Shown here: positions 1 to 6,651 of the stretch, piece by piece | Layout of the letters: every line of letters begins with the position of its first letter | How positions within the stretch are numbered: position 1 is the stretch's first letter | Assembly: GCA_026398575.1 (NCBI GenBank) | Contig: JAPLSP010000441.1 | Coordinates: forward strand, 1-9,178 | Direction of reading: 5' to 3' | DNA length: 9,178 bases | Origin: Candidatus Sumerlaeota bacterium | Lineage (GTDB): Bacteria > Sumerlaeota > Sumerlaeia > JADFCT01 | Position numbers and translations under genes: made by a program | Notes under the pieces: generated by a model | What the model was told of the DNA's origin: nothing | Database searches by the model: none | What the model saw: the letters and a program-made list of their open reading frames with translations, nothing else

Positions 1-780
1 CGGGCGTTTTTCCTGAGACGCGGAGGATGAGGTTCCTCCTGAAAGCTGGAGATTGAAAGTTGGAGCATGGACACCGAGGGCTTCGATTGAGAGAACAGCA
101 GTTGATGGCGTCTCCTGAGGCTCAACCACTGGCTGGGGAGGCTCGATCGGAGGCTCGACTGGAGGCTTGACCGCAGCGGCCACTGTCTTGGTGGAAACGG
201 CGTTAGAATCCGGCGCGGGTGTGACGCCATCGCCATAGAGCGGAAAGACGCCGAATCCGCGCTCGAATTTCCAGAGGAATGGAAACAGGACCCACGAGTT
301 TGGCGTTTGCCAATAGAAGGGGAATATACCCTCGAACTCCCGCTCGCCTTCATGAATCCAGAGCGTATTCAGATAGAGCTTATAATAGTCGTTCTCGCCC
401 TGGCGCCGGACGTAGCACAGTGGCGGGAATATCCATTTGCGTGTATCGCCCGTCTGCGAATGATAGTAAAGCAGCGATACCGTCCGTTTGTCTCCGGCGC
501 CTTGCCAGCCGCGCTGATAATAAAATGGCAGGAAGGAAAAATCGCCGTTTTTGGAATCGTATCGCAAAACCGGCCCGAAGAAACTATAGACGCCGTCCTG
601 TTTTCCAAACCAGGAAAAGAAGGAAAAGGATTTGCTCGTCTGCGGATCGCTCCCCTTGACTTCCCGAGCGTCCTGCTTATCGAGAGCGACTGAAGCCGCC
701 CACCCCGCCGGAACGCAAACACCGCCAATGGCGGCCAAAAGAATAAAAATTCGGATTTGGGCGGGCAGCGAGCGAGACAT
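1..780 (-). CDS. Secreted or envelope protein with repeated aromatic FPFYW-type motifs, 3' end outside the window
   Basis: I read this frame directly from the reverse complement: ATG at 780 and 260 open codons to the window edge, so the C-terminus is missing. An AGGAG-like site (GGAGAA) lies 6 nt before the ATG. Residues 8-29 look like a signal peptide (hydrophobic IFILLAAIGGVCV, then AGWAAS). Residues 52-182 are rich in F, Y and W, with short recurring motifs about every 15-35 residues: FSFLPFYY (81-88), IFPFYW (152-157), LFPFLW (165-170) and VFPLYG (178-183). This suggests repeated beta-hairpins or strands in an envelope protein. Residues 205-227 form a proline/glutamate-rich linker (PPVEPPIEPP), followed by a Ser/Thr-rich stretch. 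I do not recognise a named family and assign no function. It reads in the same direction as the pho-pst genes but lies about 350 bases beyond phoU, so it is probably a separate unit. Confidence 0.72.
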   Translation of the reverse strand, partial: MSRSLPAQIRIFILLAAIGGVCVPAGWAASVALDKQDAREVKGSDPQTSKSFSFFSWFGKQDGVYSFFGPVLRYDSKNGDFSFLPFYYQRGWQGAGDKRTVSLLYYHSQTGDTRKWIFPPLCYVRRQGENDYYKLYLNTLWIHEGEREFEGIFPFYWQTPNSWVLFPFLWKFERGFGVFPLYGDGVTPAPDSNAVSTKTVAAAVKPPVEPPIEPPQPVVEPQETPSTAVLSIEALGVHAPTFNLQLSGGTSSSASQEKRP

Positions 781-1133
781 CAAAGGTTCTCCATCGTCAG
801 AAAATAAACAGTAAGCGCAGGACGCCGGACTGCGCAACAAGACGGCGCTGAGCCGCGCAGCCAAATGACGCCAGCATTCAACATGGTGGGCCAGAAACTA
901 CCCAGAATTCGATGGGCGGATCAAGGGCTTTGAATGGGGGCGCATCCCGGCTTATAGCCAGCCGCCGAGCCGCATGAAATACTCAGCATGTCTTTGAGAG
1001 CTGGCGCCGGATGGTAGGCCGTCCCGCTCCGCCGGACGGCCTTGGCGCGCGATGGCCGCCCGGCGGAGCGGGACGGCCTACCATCCGGCGCCCATTGGGA
1101 TAGATCGCGTCCTGAATGGCGGAATGGCGTACG
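781..1133. other. Spacer between phoU and the left-edge gene
   Basis: This 353-base stretch has no convincing gene. Short frames through 1052-1269 on both strands are products of the palindrome at 1003-1092. A small hairpin could form between GCGCAG (815-820) and CTGCGC (830-835). A promoter for the left-edge gene should lie here; a weak T-rich candidate -10 region (TTTATTTT on the minus strand, about 801-808) is present, but I see no good -35 partner. Nothing else could be identified at 840-1000. Confidence 0.55.
1003..1092. repeat. Long near-perfect palindrome downstream of phoU
   Basis: Arms 1003-1041 and 1054-1092 are reverse complements over 39 positions with one mismatch (1036/1059), leaving a 12-nt loop. 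The arm begins GGCGCCGGATGGTAGGCCGT and is very G+C-rich. It starts 41 bases past the phoU stop. As RNA it would form an extremely stable hairpin at the operon's 3' end and could protect or end the transcript. Neither side has a T-tract, so it is not a canonical intrinsic terminator. No transposase lies between or beside the arms. The arm sequence differs from the two hairpins inside the pst operon, although all share a GGCGCC or GGCGCT word near the arm end. Confidence 0.9.
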
Positions 1134-1814
1134 CTATTCCTGCGCGCCGGCGCCGTTTTCGGGCGGGCGATGACGGACGATGTCGCCGTCCACGAGATAG
1201 ATCACGTATTCGGCGATATTGGCGGCCTGATCGGCGACCCGCTCGATGTGGCGGCAGATATTGAGCCATAGCAGCAGCGCATCCAATCGTTCCGGCGTTC
1301 GCCGGATTTCGTCTTTGAGGCGCCTGCGCAGTTCGTTGTTGAGGCGATCCACCTCATCGTCGGACGCCAGGACTTTGCGCGCCAGCGCCGAATTCAAACT
1401 CACGAGCGCGTCCAGACTGTCGCGCAGCATTTTCTGGGCCGTGGCAGCGATGTCATGAATGTCCACGGGGGCGGGCGCCGTATCAAGGCCGATGAGCTTG
1501 CGGGATTTCTTGGCGATGTTGACGGCCAGATCGCCGATGCGTTCGAGATCGTTATTGATCTTGAGCGCGGCGATGAGAAAGCGCAGGTCGGCGGCCACGG
1601 GCTGATACAGTGCCAGGATCTTCAGGCATTCTTCCTCGACTTCGACTTCGGCCCGATCAATGGCGTCGTCCTTTGCGATCACTTCGGCGGCCAGGGCGCC
1701 GTCGCTTTGCTTGACGGACTGGACCGCGCGCCAAAGGCTTTCTTCCACGGCGCCGCTCAGCGAAAGGATTTTCCGCTTCAGGTCTTCAATGGCGCGCTCA
1801 AAATGCTTGGACAT
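1134..1814 (-). CDS. phoU: PhoU, phosphate transport and signalling regulator
   Basis: This 226-residue protein has the length and layout of PhoU: two tandem three-helix PhoU domains (about residues 8-108 and 118-212). The metal-cluster ExxxD motifs are visible in each half: ERIGD at 91-95 after LKINNDL, and ERVAD at 191-195 after LNICRHI. In the family, PhoU sits at the membrane between the PstSCAB importer and PhoR, and keeps PhoR in its phosphatase state when phosphate is plentiful. The ATG at 1814 lies 15 nt past the pstB stop; an AAGAGG sequence sits near the pstB stop, 11 nt upstream. The C-terminal tail (RPPENGAGAQE) is short and probably disordered. It is the last gene of the operon, its usual place. 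The family call is secure; the exact signalling role here is inferred from relatives. Confidence 0.95.
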   Translation of the reverse strand: MSKHFERAIEDLKRKILSLSGAVEESLWRAVQSVKQSDGALAAEVIAKDDAIDRAEVEVEEECLKILALYQPVAADLRFLIAALKINNDLERIGDLAVNIAKKSRKLIGLDTAPAPVDIHDIAATAQKMLRDSLDALVSLNSALARKVLASDDEVDRLNNELRRRLKDEIRRTPERLDALLLWLNICRHIERVADQAANIAEYVIYLVDGDIVRHRPPENGAGAQE

Positions 1815-1829
1815 GCTCTTGGGGGCCTC

Positions 1830-2714
1830 TTACCCGAATCTTCCTGTGATATAGTCTTCCGTCTGTTTGCAGGCCGGGTTGGTGAACAGCTGGTTGGTCC
1901 GGCCGTATTCGATCAATTTTCCTTCGCAAAAGAAGGCGGTGTAATCCGAAACGCGGGCGGCCTGCTGCATATTGTGCGTGACGATGACGATGGTGTAGTC
2001 TCCGCGCAACTCGGCGATCAAGTCCTCGATGCGCGTGGTGGCGCGCGGATCGAGGGCCGAGGCCGGTTCGTCCATCAGCAAAATCTCCGGTTCGATCGCC
2101 AGCGCCCGGGCGATGCACAAGCGCTGCTGCTGTCCGCCGGAAAGGCCGAGCGCCGAGTCCGGCAGGCGATCTTTGACTTCCTCCCACAAAGCGGCGCGGC
2201 GCAAACTATGTTCGACGATTTCATGCAGGCGCCCCCGGCTTCTGCGCTCCAACAGACGCGGGCCGAACGCCACATTGTCGAAAACGCTTTTTGGAAATGG
2301 ATTTGCCTTCTGGAACACCATACCCACCCGCTGGCGCAGGCGCGTCACGTCAATGCGAGGATCGTTGACGTCGGCGTCATCGAGCATCAGCGCGCCTTCG
2401 GCCCGGCAGCCGGGGATCAGGTCGTTCATGCGATTGATGGCGCGCAGAAAAGTGCTCTTGCCGCAGCCGCTCGGTCCGATAATGGCGGTCACGGCGCCGC
2501 GAGAGATATCCATGCTGACGTTGCGGACGGCGGCCTGATTTCCATAATAGACCCAGAAATCCCGCGCCTGAATCGCAATGGATGGGGCGGCGGACATCTC
2601 CTTGCGCGCAGCAGCCTCAATTCGGGGCATCCTCAGCGGCGCAATCTTTTCACTCTGGCTCGGCGTCGCGAGCTTTTCGGCATGATGCTGCATTTTCAAT
2701 TTCTCATTTCTCAT
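1830..2714 (-). CDS. pstB: PstB, ATPase of the phosphate ABC importer
   Basis: This cytoplasmic ATPase would power phosphate uptake by PstC/PstA. With the longest start (294 residues) the ABC motifs are all present: Walker [10 protein letters not shown] (80-88), Q-loop Q135, signature LSGGQQQR (191-198), Walker B ILLMDEP (211-217), D-loop SALD (219-222) and switch H247. The VYYGNQAAV and [12 protein letters not shown] segments are typical of PstB. The start is uncertain. ATG 2714 and ATG 2693 lie in the A/T-rich heptad tract and lack a ribosome site; ATG 2630 and ATG 2597 are alternatives. The 2597 start gives 255 residues, matching the usual family length and N-terminus, but its AAGGAG abuts the ATG directly. 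Residues 1-39 of the long form have no family counterpart that I recognise. Confidence 0.95.
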   Translation of the reverse strand: MRNEKLKMQHHAEKLATPSQSEKIAPLRMPRIEAAARKEMSAAPSIAIQARDFWVYYGNQAAVRNVSMDISRGAVTAIIGPSGCGKSTFLRAINRMNDLIPGCRAEGALMLDDADVNDPRIDVTRLRQRVGMVFQKANPFPKSVFDNVAFGPRLLERRSRGRLHEIVEHSLRRAALWEEVKDRLPDSALGLSGGQQQRLCIARALAIEPEILLMDEPASALDPRATTRIEDLIAELRGDYTIVIVTHNMQQAARVSDYTAFFCEGKLIEYGRTNQLFTNPACKQTEDYITGRFG

Positions 2715-2739
2715 TTTACATTTTGCATTTTACATTTTC
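2691..2739. repeat. A/T-rich CATTTT heptanucleotide tandem repeat at the pstA-pstB junction
   Basis: CAT begins at 2705, 2712, 2719, 2726 and 2733, exactly seven bases apart, giving five copies of CATTTTN (CATTTCT, CATTTTA, CATTTTG, CATTTTA, CATTTTC). It is preceded by CATTTT at 2691 and a degenerate CAATTTCT. On the coding (minus) strand this places an ATG every seven bases, so successive ATGs rotate through all three frames immediately upstream of, or within, the pstB start region. The tract is strikingly A/T-rich against its G+C-rich neighbours. The pstA stop (2742-2744) lies just upstream of it. Confidence 0.88.
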
Positions 2740-2741
2740 TT

Positions 2742-4088
2742 TCATCCTCTCAATCGCCTTGATATGCGCGCGCGCAGCCAGATCGCGGTGGTGTTCATCA
2801 GCAGCACCAGGAGCACGAGGGCCAGGACCATGCCGTATTGGACATGGCGGATTTCATCCACTGCCGCGTGTTCCGTGCACAGATTGTAGATGTTCCACGG
2901 CAGCGCCGGCGTGGGCTGCGCAAAGGCTTCCCACGGCTTCAAGGCGGCGCCGAAGCTGACGGCGGCTGTGAAAATGATGGGCGCCGTCTCCCCCGCCGCG
3001 CGGCCCATGCCGATGATCACGCCCGTCAAAATGCCCGGCAGCGACGCCGGCAGTATCACGGTGAAGATCGTCCGCCACTGGCTGGCCCCCAGCGCGAGCG
3101 AGGCCTGGCGATAGGCGCCCGGCACGGCGCGAATCGCCTCTTCCGCCGTCCGGATCACCGACGGCAGGACGAGGAGCGCCAGTGTCATGGCGCCTGCTAG
3201 AACGCTTTTCGATTTCGATACTTGGAGCGTGTTGATCAGAAACGCCAATCCGAAAAGCCCGAAGACGATGCTCGGCACTCCGGCCAGCGTGTTGACGCAC
3301 GCTCGCAGCAACGTGATCAATCGCCCCTGGCCGCCGTATTCCACGAAGTAGATGGCCGCTCCAATCCCCAGCGGCGCCGCCAGCAGCATCGCGCCCAGCG
3401 TCAGATAAAACGTCCCAAGGAGCGCGGGCCAGATGCCGCCGAACATATTGGCGTCCAGCGGCTCGTCCGTTAGAAATCCCCAATAAAGCGTCGGTCGCGG
3501 CAGCAACATTTCCCGTGTGCGTTTTTCGATGTAAGGGAAGAGCGGTTCGAGGCTTGTCCCTTCAAATTGCTTCAGGCGCGGCGTAAATTTTTTCACGCCC
3601 ATTTGGGACGCGTTCGCGAACTCGTACGATTCGGTATATAGAAGCTCATGCGCCTTCACCTGCGCGCGGTCCCAGCGCGTTTGTCCATATTGATCGCGCG
3701 GCAGAACCGGTTTCGGCTCCCCGGGCGCCGGACCGAGCAGCGTGGCGACGGCAGCTTTCAGTTCCTTGAAAGGCTCGCGATATTTCATGCGGCGTTCGCG
3801 CGGGGCGGATTGCATTTCCTTTTCGAAAGCCGCCAGCCGTTCATAAACCGGGCGGCGCGCCTGTTCGACCCGGGCCAATTCAACCCGCAGCGATGGCTCC
3901 GAGCCGCGCCCGAATCGCTCGAACAAGAGCCTGCGATGCTCCACCGTGGCGCGAAACAGCACGGCGCCCGCGCCGCGAACAAAGATGGGGCCGAGGAGAA
4001 AAACGAGCGCTGCGGCCATCAGGGCGATGGCGAACAAGCCGGTCCCGGTAAAGCTGCGGTCCAGCAATTTTCGGGTTGTCAGCTGCAT
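2742..4088 (-). CDS. pstA: PstA, inner-membrane permease of the phosphate importer, with a long extracytoplasmic insert
   Basis: PstA pairs with PstC to form the phosphate channel. The membrane core is clear: TM1 about 16-38, then TM2 220-245, TM3 260-288, TM4 295-312, TM5 350-376 and TM6 416-438. The permease (EAA) loop that contacts PstB is QASLALGASQWRTIFTVILP (328-347), followed by GMGRAAGETAPIIFTA. At 448 residues it is about 150 longer than E. coli PstA. The excess is one block between TM1 and TM2 (about 45-210), predicted extracytoplasmic, charged and helical at 64-115 (many E/R/K, possibly coiled coil). The ATG at 4088 has only a weak ribosome site (GAGTGAGA). A 198-nt spacer with a large hairpin separates it from pstC, while pstB follows closely. 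The permease call is firm; the insert's role is unknown. Confidence 0.94.
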   Translation of the reverse strand: MQLTTRKLLDRSFTGTGLFAIALMAAALVFLLGPIFVRGAGAVLFRATVEHRRLLFERFGRGSEPSLRVELARVEQARRPVYERLAAFEKEMQSAPRERRMKYREPFKELKAAVATLLGPAPGEPKPVLPRDQYGQTRWDRAQVKAHELLYTESYEFANASQMGVKKFTPRLKQFEGTSLEPLFPYIEKRTREMLLPRPTLYWGFLTDEPLDANMFGGIWPALLGTFYLTLGAMLLAAPLGIGAAIYFVEYGGQGRLITLLRACVNTLAGVPSIVFGLFGLAFLINTLQVSKSKSVLAGAMTLALLVLPSVIRTAEEAIRAVPGAYRQASLALGASQWRTIFTVILPASLPGILTGVIIGMGRAAGETAPIIFTAAVSFGAALKPWEAFAQPTPALPWNIYNLCTEHAAVDEIRHVQYGMVLALVLLVLLMNTTAIWLRARISRRLRG

Positions 4089-4158
4089 GGTCTCACTCGT
4101 TTCCTTGCCTGGCGGTCTGAGTCATAAATTCGGCGTCTACATTTGCTTGAAGGCGATG

Positions 4159-4298
4159 CAATGCAGTAGAAGCTAGCGCCAGCTTTTGGAGTAAGGTGGC
4201 TTGCCGCCTTCTTATTGGCGGTTTCAATAGCCCTGGCGCCAAAAAGAAGGCGGAAAGCCACCTTACTCCAAAAGCTGGCGCTAATCCTATCTGCATTG
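4159..4298. repeat. Long hairpin-forming inverted repeat in the pstC-pstA spacer
   Basis: Arms 4174-4220 and 4237-4283 pair over 47 positions with two mismatches (4203/4254 and 4214/4243), with a 16-nt loop. After seven unpaired positions on each side, a further 8 bp pair in the same register (CAATGCAG 4159-4166 with CTGCATTG 4291-4298). The right outer end therefore includes the pstC stop codon (4287-4289). The arm sequence (AGCGCCAGCTTTTGGAGTAA onward) resembles the left arm of the repeat at 5518-5621. In the pst mRNA this would be a very stable hairpin beginning at the pstC stop. There is no T-tract. Small frames reading through it on the minus strand (4079-4261 and within 4093-4377) are rejected as genes. 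Confidence 0.92.
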
Positions 4299-5456
4299 AA
4301 TTGTCCTTTTGGGCTTTTTTCCCAGTAACGCCCATTCGCTGATAAGGTTGCCGATGAAGGAAAAAATCAGCAGACATAAGCCCATGGCGAACAGGACGTG
4401 ATAGCGCGCCGAGCCGGTGATCTGATCGGCTTCGCCCATGTCGCCCGCAATCGTCGCCGTCAGCGTCCGCACCGGCTGCATATAATCAAACCATGGCGAA
4501 GGGATTTGAGCCGCATTTCCCGATGCCATCCAGACGACCATCGTTTCGCCCAGCGCCCGCATGACGCCCAGGATCACCGCCGCGAGGATGCCGCTTTTGG
4601 CCGCGGGAATCGCCACCTTGAGGATGGTTTCGGCGCGCGTGGCGCCCAGGGCATACGAGGCTTCGCGCAACTCGCGGCCGACCGACGACAGCGCGTCTTC
4701 CGAGATGCTGACAATCGTTGGCAACGCCATGACGCCCAGGATAATCGAAACATTCAAGGCATTGGCGCCGCTGGCAATCCGCAGGCCGGAAAGCCGATGC
4801 GAAGCGTAAACCAGCGCGCCAGCAAATACGGCGGCAAACGCCATAAAGAGCGTCAGCCGCAGCGCGATGTTTTTGCGCGCGCCCTTGGACCCGGCCAGCA
4901 ACTCGCTGAGCGACGCGGCGGCAATCAGCGCCAGAGGCGCGCCGATCAGCCAAAGCCCGGCGGTCAAAATCGCCCCGCCATGGTTTTGCAACAGGGGCGC
5001 GAAAATGACCAGGGCAAAGAAACCATACGCCACCGAAGGGATGACGGCGAGAATCTCGATGACCGGCTTGACCATCTGCCGGACGGCAAAGGGCAGAATA
5101 TCGCTGAGGCAAACGGCGGCGAGCACCCCCAACGGCGCCGCGACGGCAATGGCGCCGGCCGTCACCAGCGCGCTTCCGAAGAAGATCGCGCGGGCGCCAA
5201 ACTCCGGCGATTGCGCAGAAGGATACCAGCGTTTGCTGACAAAGAATTCCCAAAATCCTTGCAGGCGGAAAAACGGCAGCGCGTCGCGGACGATGAAATA
5301 AAGAATGAACAGCAGCGCCACCGCCGAGACAGCGGCAAACATAAATAAAAAGCACTGTCCCGCCCGCGCCGCCCAGCGCCGGCGGCGGCTGGCGCCCTCG
5401 CTGATCAGCAGCGAACGCGCAGAGAAAGCCGCGCTGCTATTTGAGATTACGGACAT
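4287..5456 (-). CDS. pstC: PstC, inner-membrane permease of the phosphate importer, with two extra predicted membrane segments
   Basis: PstC is the second membrane subunit of the importer. I chose ATG 5456 (389 residues); the frame stays open to ATG 5543, but that start lies inside a repeat and would add 29 residues (MLAPILYALHFFLKHE...) with no support. TM segments are visible at about 36-56, 90-116, 132-156 and 290-309, with the last at 353-376. The EAA loop that contacts PstB is EASYALGATRAETILKVAIP (265-284), followed by LGVMRALGETM. At about 158-230, between LQN and NALNVSIILGVMALP, there is an insert of roughly 50 residues relative to E. coli PstC, with two hydrophobic stretches (161-188, 198-219) that would preserve topology. 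The ribosome site is weak (AAAGG, 11 nt from the ATG). The last residues (IQCR) and the stop lie within the neighbouring inverted repeat. Confidence 0.93.
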   Translation of the reverse strand: MSVISNSSAAFSARSLLISEGASRRRRWAARAGQCFLFMFAAVSAVALLFILYFIVRDALPFFRLQGFWEFFVSKRWYPSAQSPEFGARAIFFGSALVTAGAIAVAAPLGVLAAVCLSDILPFAVRQMVKPVIEILAVIPSVAYGFFALVIFAPLLQNHGGAILTAGLWLIGAPLALIAAASLSELLAGSKGARKNIALRLTLFMAFAAVFAGALVYASHRLSGLRIASGANALNVSIILGVMALPTIVSISEDALSSVGRELREASYALGATRAETILKVAIPAAKSGILAAVILGVMRALGETMVVWMASGNAAQIPSPWFDYMQPVRTLTATIAGDMGEADQITGSARYHVLFAMGLCLLIFSFIGNLISEWALLGKKPKRTIQCR

Positions 5457-5517
5457 TTCAGCTAAAACCTTTGGCGCTAGAACTCTTCGCAAGTTTTCAT
5501 GCTTCAGGAAAAAATGT

Positions 5518-5621
5518 AATGCATAAAGGATTGGCGCCAGCATTTGGAGTGCGGTTGCTTGCTGCCGCTTTTGCTACGATATTATTAAAGCTCGGCGAAG
5601 CAAAAGCGGCAGCAAGCAACC
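5518..5621. repeat. Inverted repeat in the pstS-pstC spacer, related to the one after pstC
   Basis: A perfect 23-bp stem pairs 5553-5575 with 5599-5621 (GGTTGCTTGCTGCCGCTTTT at the start of the left arm), with a 23-nt loop. The left side continues outward (AATGCA at 5518, AGGATT, GGCGCCAGC, TTTGGAGT) with the same word order as the repeat at 4159-4298, so both belong to one family. The right side lacks that outer half. It continues instead with a stretch (5618-5629) that could pair with 5484-5495, 11 of 12 bases, as an alternative fold. The element begins 15 nt after the pstS stop (5637-5639), a position where hairpins often protect the mRNA of an abundant binding protein. There is no T-tract. 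Confidence 0.88.
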
Positions 5622-5636
5622 TGCGAAGAACTGTTA

Positions 5637-6521
5637 TCAATATGTAGTCAGCGGAACAAAGCCCACGCCCTCGATGATTTCCTGGCCTTTCTTTGTGAGA
5701 TGGAGGGTGCAGAAGGAATACAGATTGCTTCCCATCTCCGGATAGCCGTTGGTGAAAAAATACAAGGGGCGAGCGATGGGATATTGGCCGGAAATGACGG
5801 ACTCCGGACTGGGCGCGACGCCGTTGATCGTGAGCGCCGACACCGTCTTATCCGCAAAGCCCAAGCCCACGTATCCAATGGCGCCCTGCGTGGTCTGGAC
5901 CTTCTGGCGGATGGCGCCGTTGCTGCCCAGGTATTCGACGTTTTCCGCGATTTTGCCTTTGGCCATCACTTTTTCCTCGAACGTTTCATAGGTGCCGCTG
6001 TTCGTATCGCGGCTGACGGACACGATGGGAACGTCCGGCCCGCCTGTCTCTTTCCAGCTTTTGATTTTGCCGAGATAGATGTCGCGCACCTGTTCGATCT
6101 TCAGGGCTTTGATGGGATTGCTGGGATGGACGATGATCGCCAGGCCGTCCAGCGCGATCGTGTGCGCGACGGGGAGAACCTTGTTATCCACCGCCGCCTT
6201 GAATTCGGTGTCCTTCATGAAGCGCGACATCGAAGCGATCTGGCAAGAGCCATTGATCAGGCTCTTGACGCCGTTGCCGCTGCCGGATTGGCTGACGGTG
6301 ATCTTCACGTTGGGATGAACCGATGAATAATACTCAGCGAACGCTTGTGCGATCGGCCCCACCGTGGTTGAACCGTCCACAATGATCTTCTCCGGTTTGT
6401 CCGGCGAAGCGGCGTTCTGGCTTTGCAGAGGAACCGCGCCGGCCACAATCGCGGCGCACACGATGGCGCCGCATATCACCGAAGCCGCTGTGCGCCTTGC
6501 CGCAATCAAACGCATTTTCAT
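5637..6521 (-). CDS. pstS: PstS, periplasmic phosphate-binding protein
   Basis: PstS captures phosphate outside the inner membrane and delivers it to PstC/PstA. I chose ATG 6521 (294 residues) over ATG 6566: it gives a normal signal peptide (MKMRLIAARR, then a hydrophobic core at 12-31) and has AGAGG/AGGA just upstream. The phosphate-binding loops are present: DGSTTV (49-54), SQSGSGNG (77-84), ALDGLAIIV (123-131) and SRDTNSGTYE (170-179), the last holding the Arg and the Ser-Gly-Thr that grip phosphate in the family. QGAIGYVGLGFA (212-223) is also typical. The position of E. coli Asp56 appears replaced in IASMSR (95-100), as in many PBP-like-2 proteins. Cys17 and Cys22 lie in the signal region without a clear lipobox, so a soluble periplasmic protein is likelier than a lipoprotein. 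Confidence 0.95.
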   Translation of the reverse strand: MKMRLIAARRTAASVICGAIVCAAIVAGAVPLQSQNAASPDKPEKIIVDGSTTVGPIAQAFAEYYSSVHPNVKITVSQSGSGNGVKSLINGSCQIASMSRFMKDTEFKAAVDNKVLPVAHTIALDGLAIIVHPSNPIKALKIEQVRDIYLGKIKSWKETGGPDVPIVSVSRDTNSGTYETFEEKVMAKGKIAENVEYLGSNGAIRQKVQTTQGAIGYVGLGFADKTVSALTINGVAPSPESVISGQYPIARPLYFFTNGYPEMGSNLYSFCTLHLTKKGQEIIEGVGFVPLTTY

Positions 6522-6616
6522 GATCCTGTCCTCTCTTTTGTCATCGCTTTTTTTTTTGGGATACATAGCGGAAACCGCGCGATGTTTATCGCCGCCAAGG
6601 AGAACAAGAGTAAAGC

Positions 6617-6651
6617 TAGAGTTGGATTAGGGCCGTTAGGGATTGGTTAGG
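6617..6651 (-). promoter_or_regulatory. Candidate PhoB-binding direct repeats upstream of pstS
   Basis: The plus strand shows TTAGG at 6627, 6636 and 6647, plus a related CTAGA with TAG at 6617. The TAG cores are spaced 11, 9 and 11 bases, close to one DNA turn, as in Pho boxes. Read toward pstS, the words are CCTAACC, CCTAACG, CCTAATC and TCTAGC, and they resemble the tandem CTTAACCT type described in cyanobacteria more than the E. coli CTGTCAT type. The array overlaps the last codons of phoR and lies about 100-130 nt from the pstS ATG. No clear -10 box is visible downstream (GATAAA, about 6585-6590, is a weak candidate). The regulatory role is inferred from position and spacing only. Confidence 0.3.

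Noticed and set aside
307..693. A 128-codon plus-strand open frame
   Set aside because: The minus-strand frame through the same bases has a ribosome site, a signal peptide and periodic aromatic motifs, and is the better gene.
1003..1092. Intrinsic terminator after phoU
   Set aside because: The stem is strong but neither side has a T-tract; termination here cannot be claimed from sequence alone.
1455..2762. A 435-codon open frame on the plus strand
   Set aside because: It runs antisense to phoU and pstB, whose motifs are complete, and its translation shows no family features; it is a shadow in G+C-rich DNA.
4159..4298. Insertion sequence with terminal inverted repeats
   Set aside because: Only a 16-nt loop separates the arms, so no transposase is encoded; no target duplication was recognised.
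4093..4377. Small minus-strand frames between pstC and pstA
   Set aside because: They read through the inverted repeat and the end of pstC in another frame; they have no ribosome site or family match.
4398..5348. A 316-codon plus-strand open frame opposite pstC
   Set aside because: Its translation is rich in R, Q, G and D without domain features, and it is antisense to a clear permease gene.
6522..6566. The longer pstS start at 6566
   Set aside because: It would put a 15-residue highly charged stretch before the signal peptide, partly encoded by an A10 run, while ATG 6521 has a good ribosome site.
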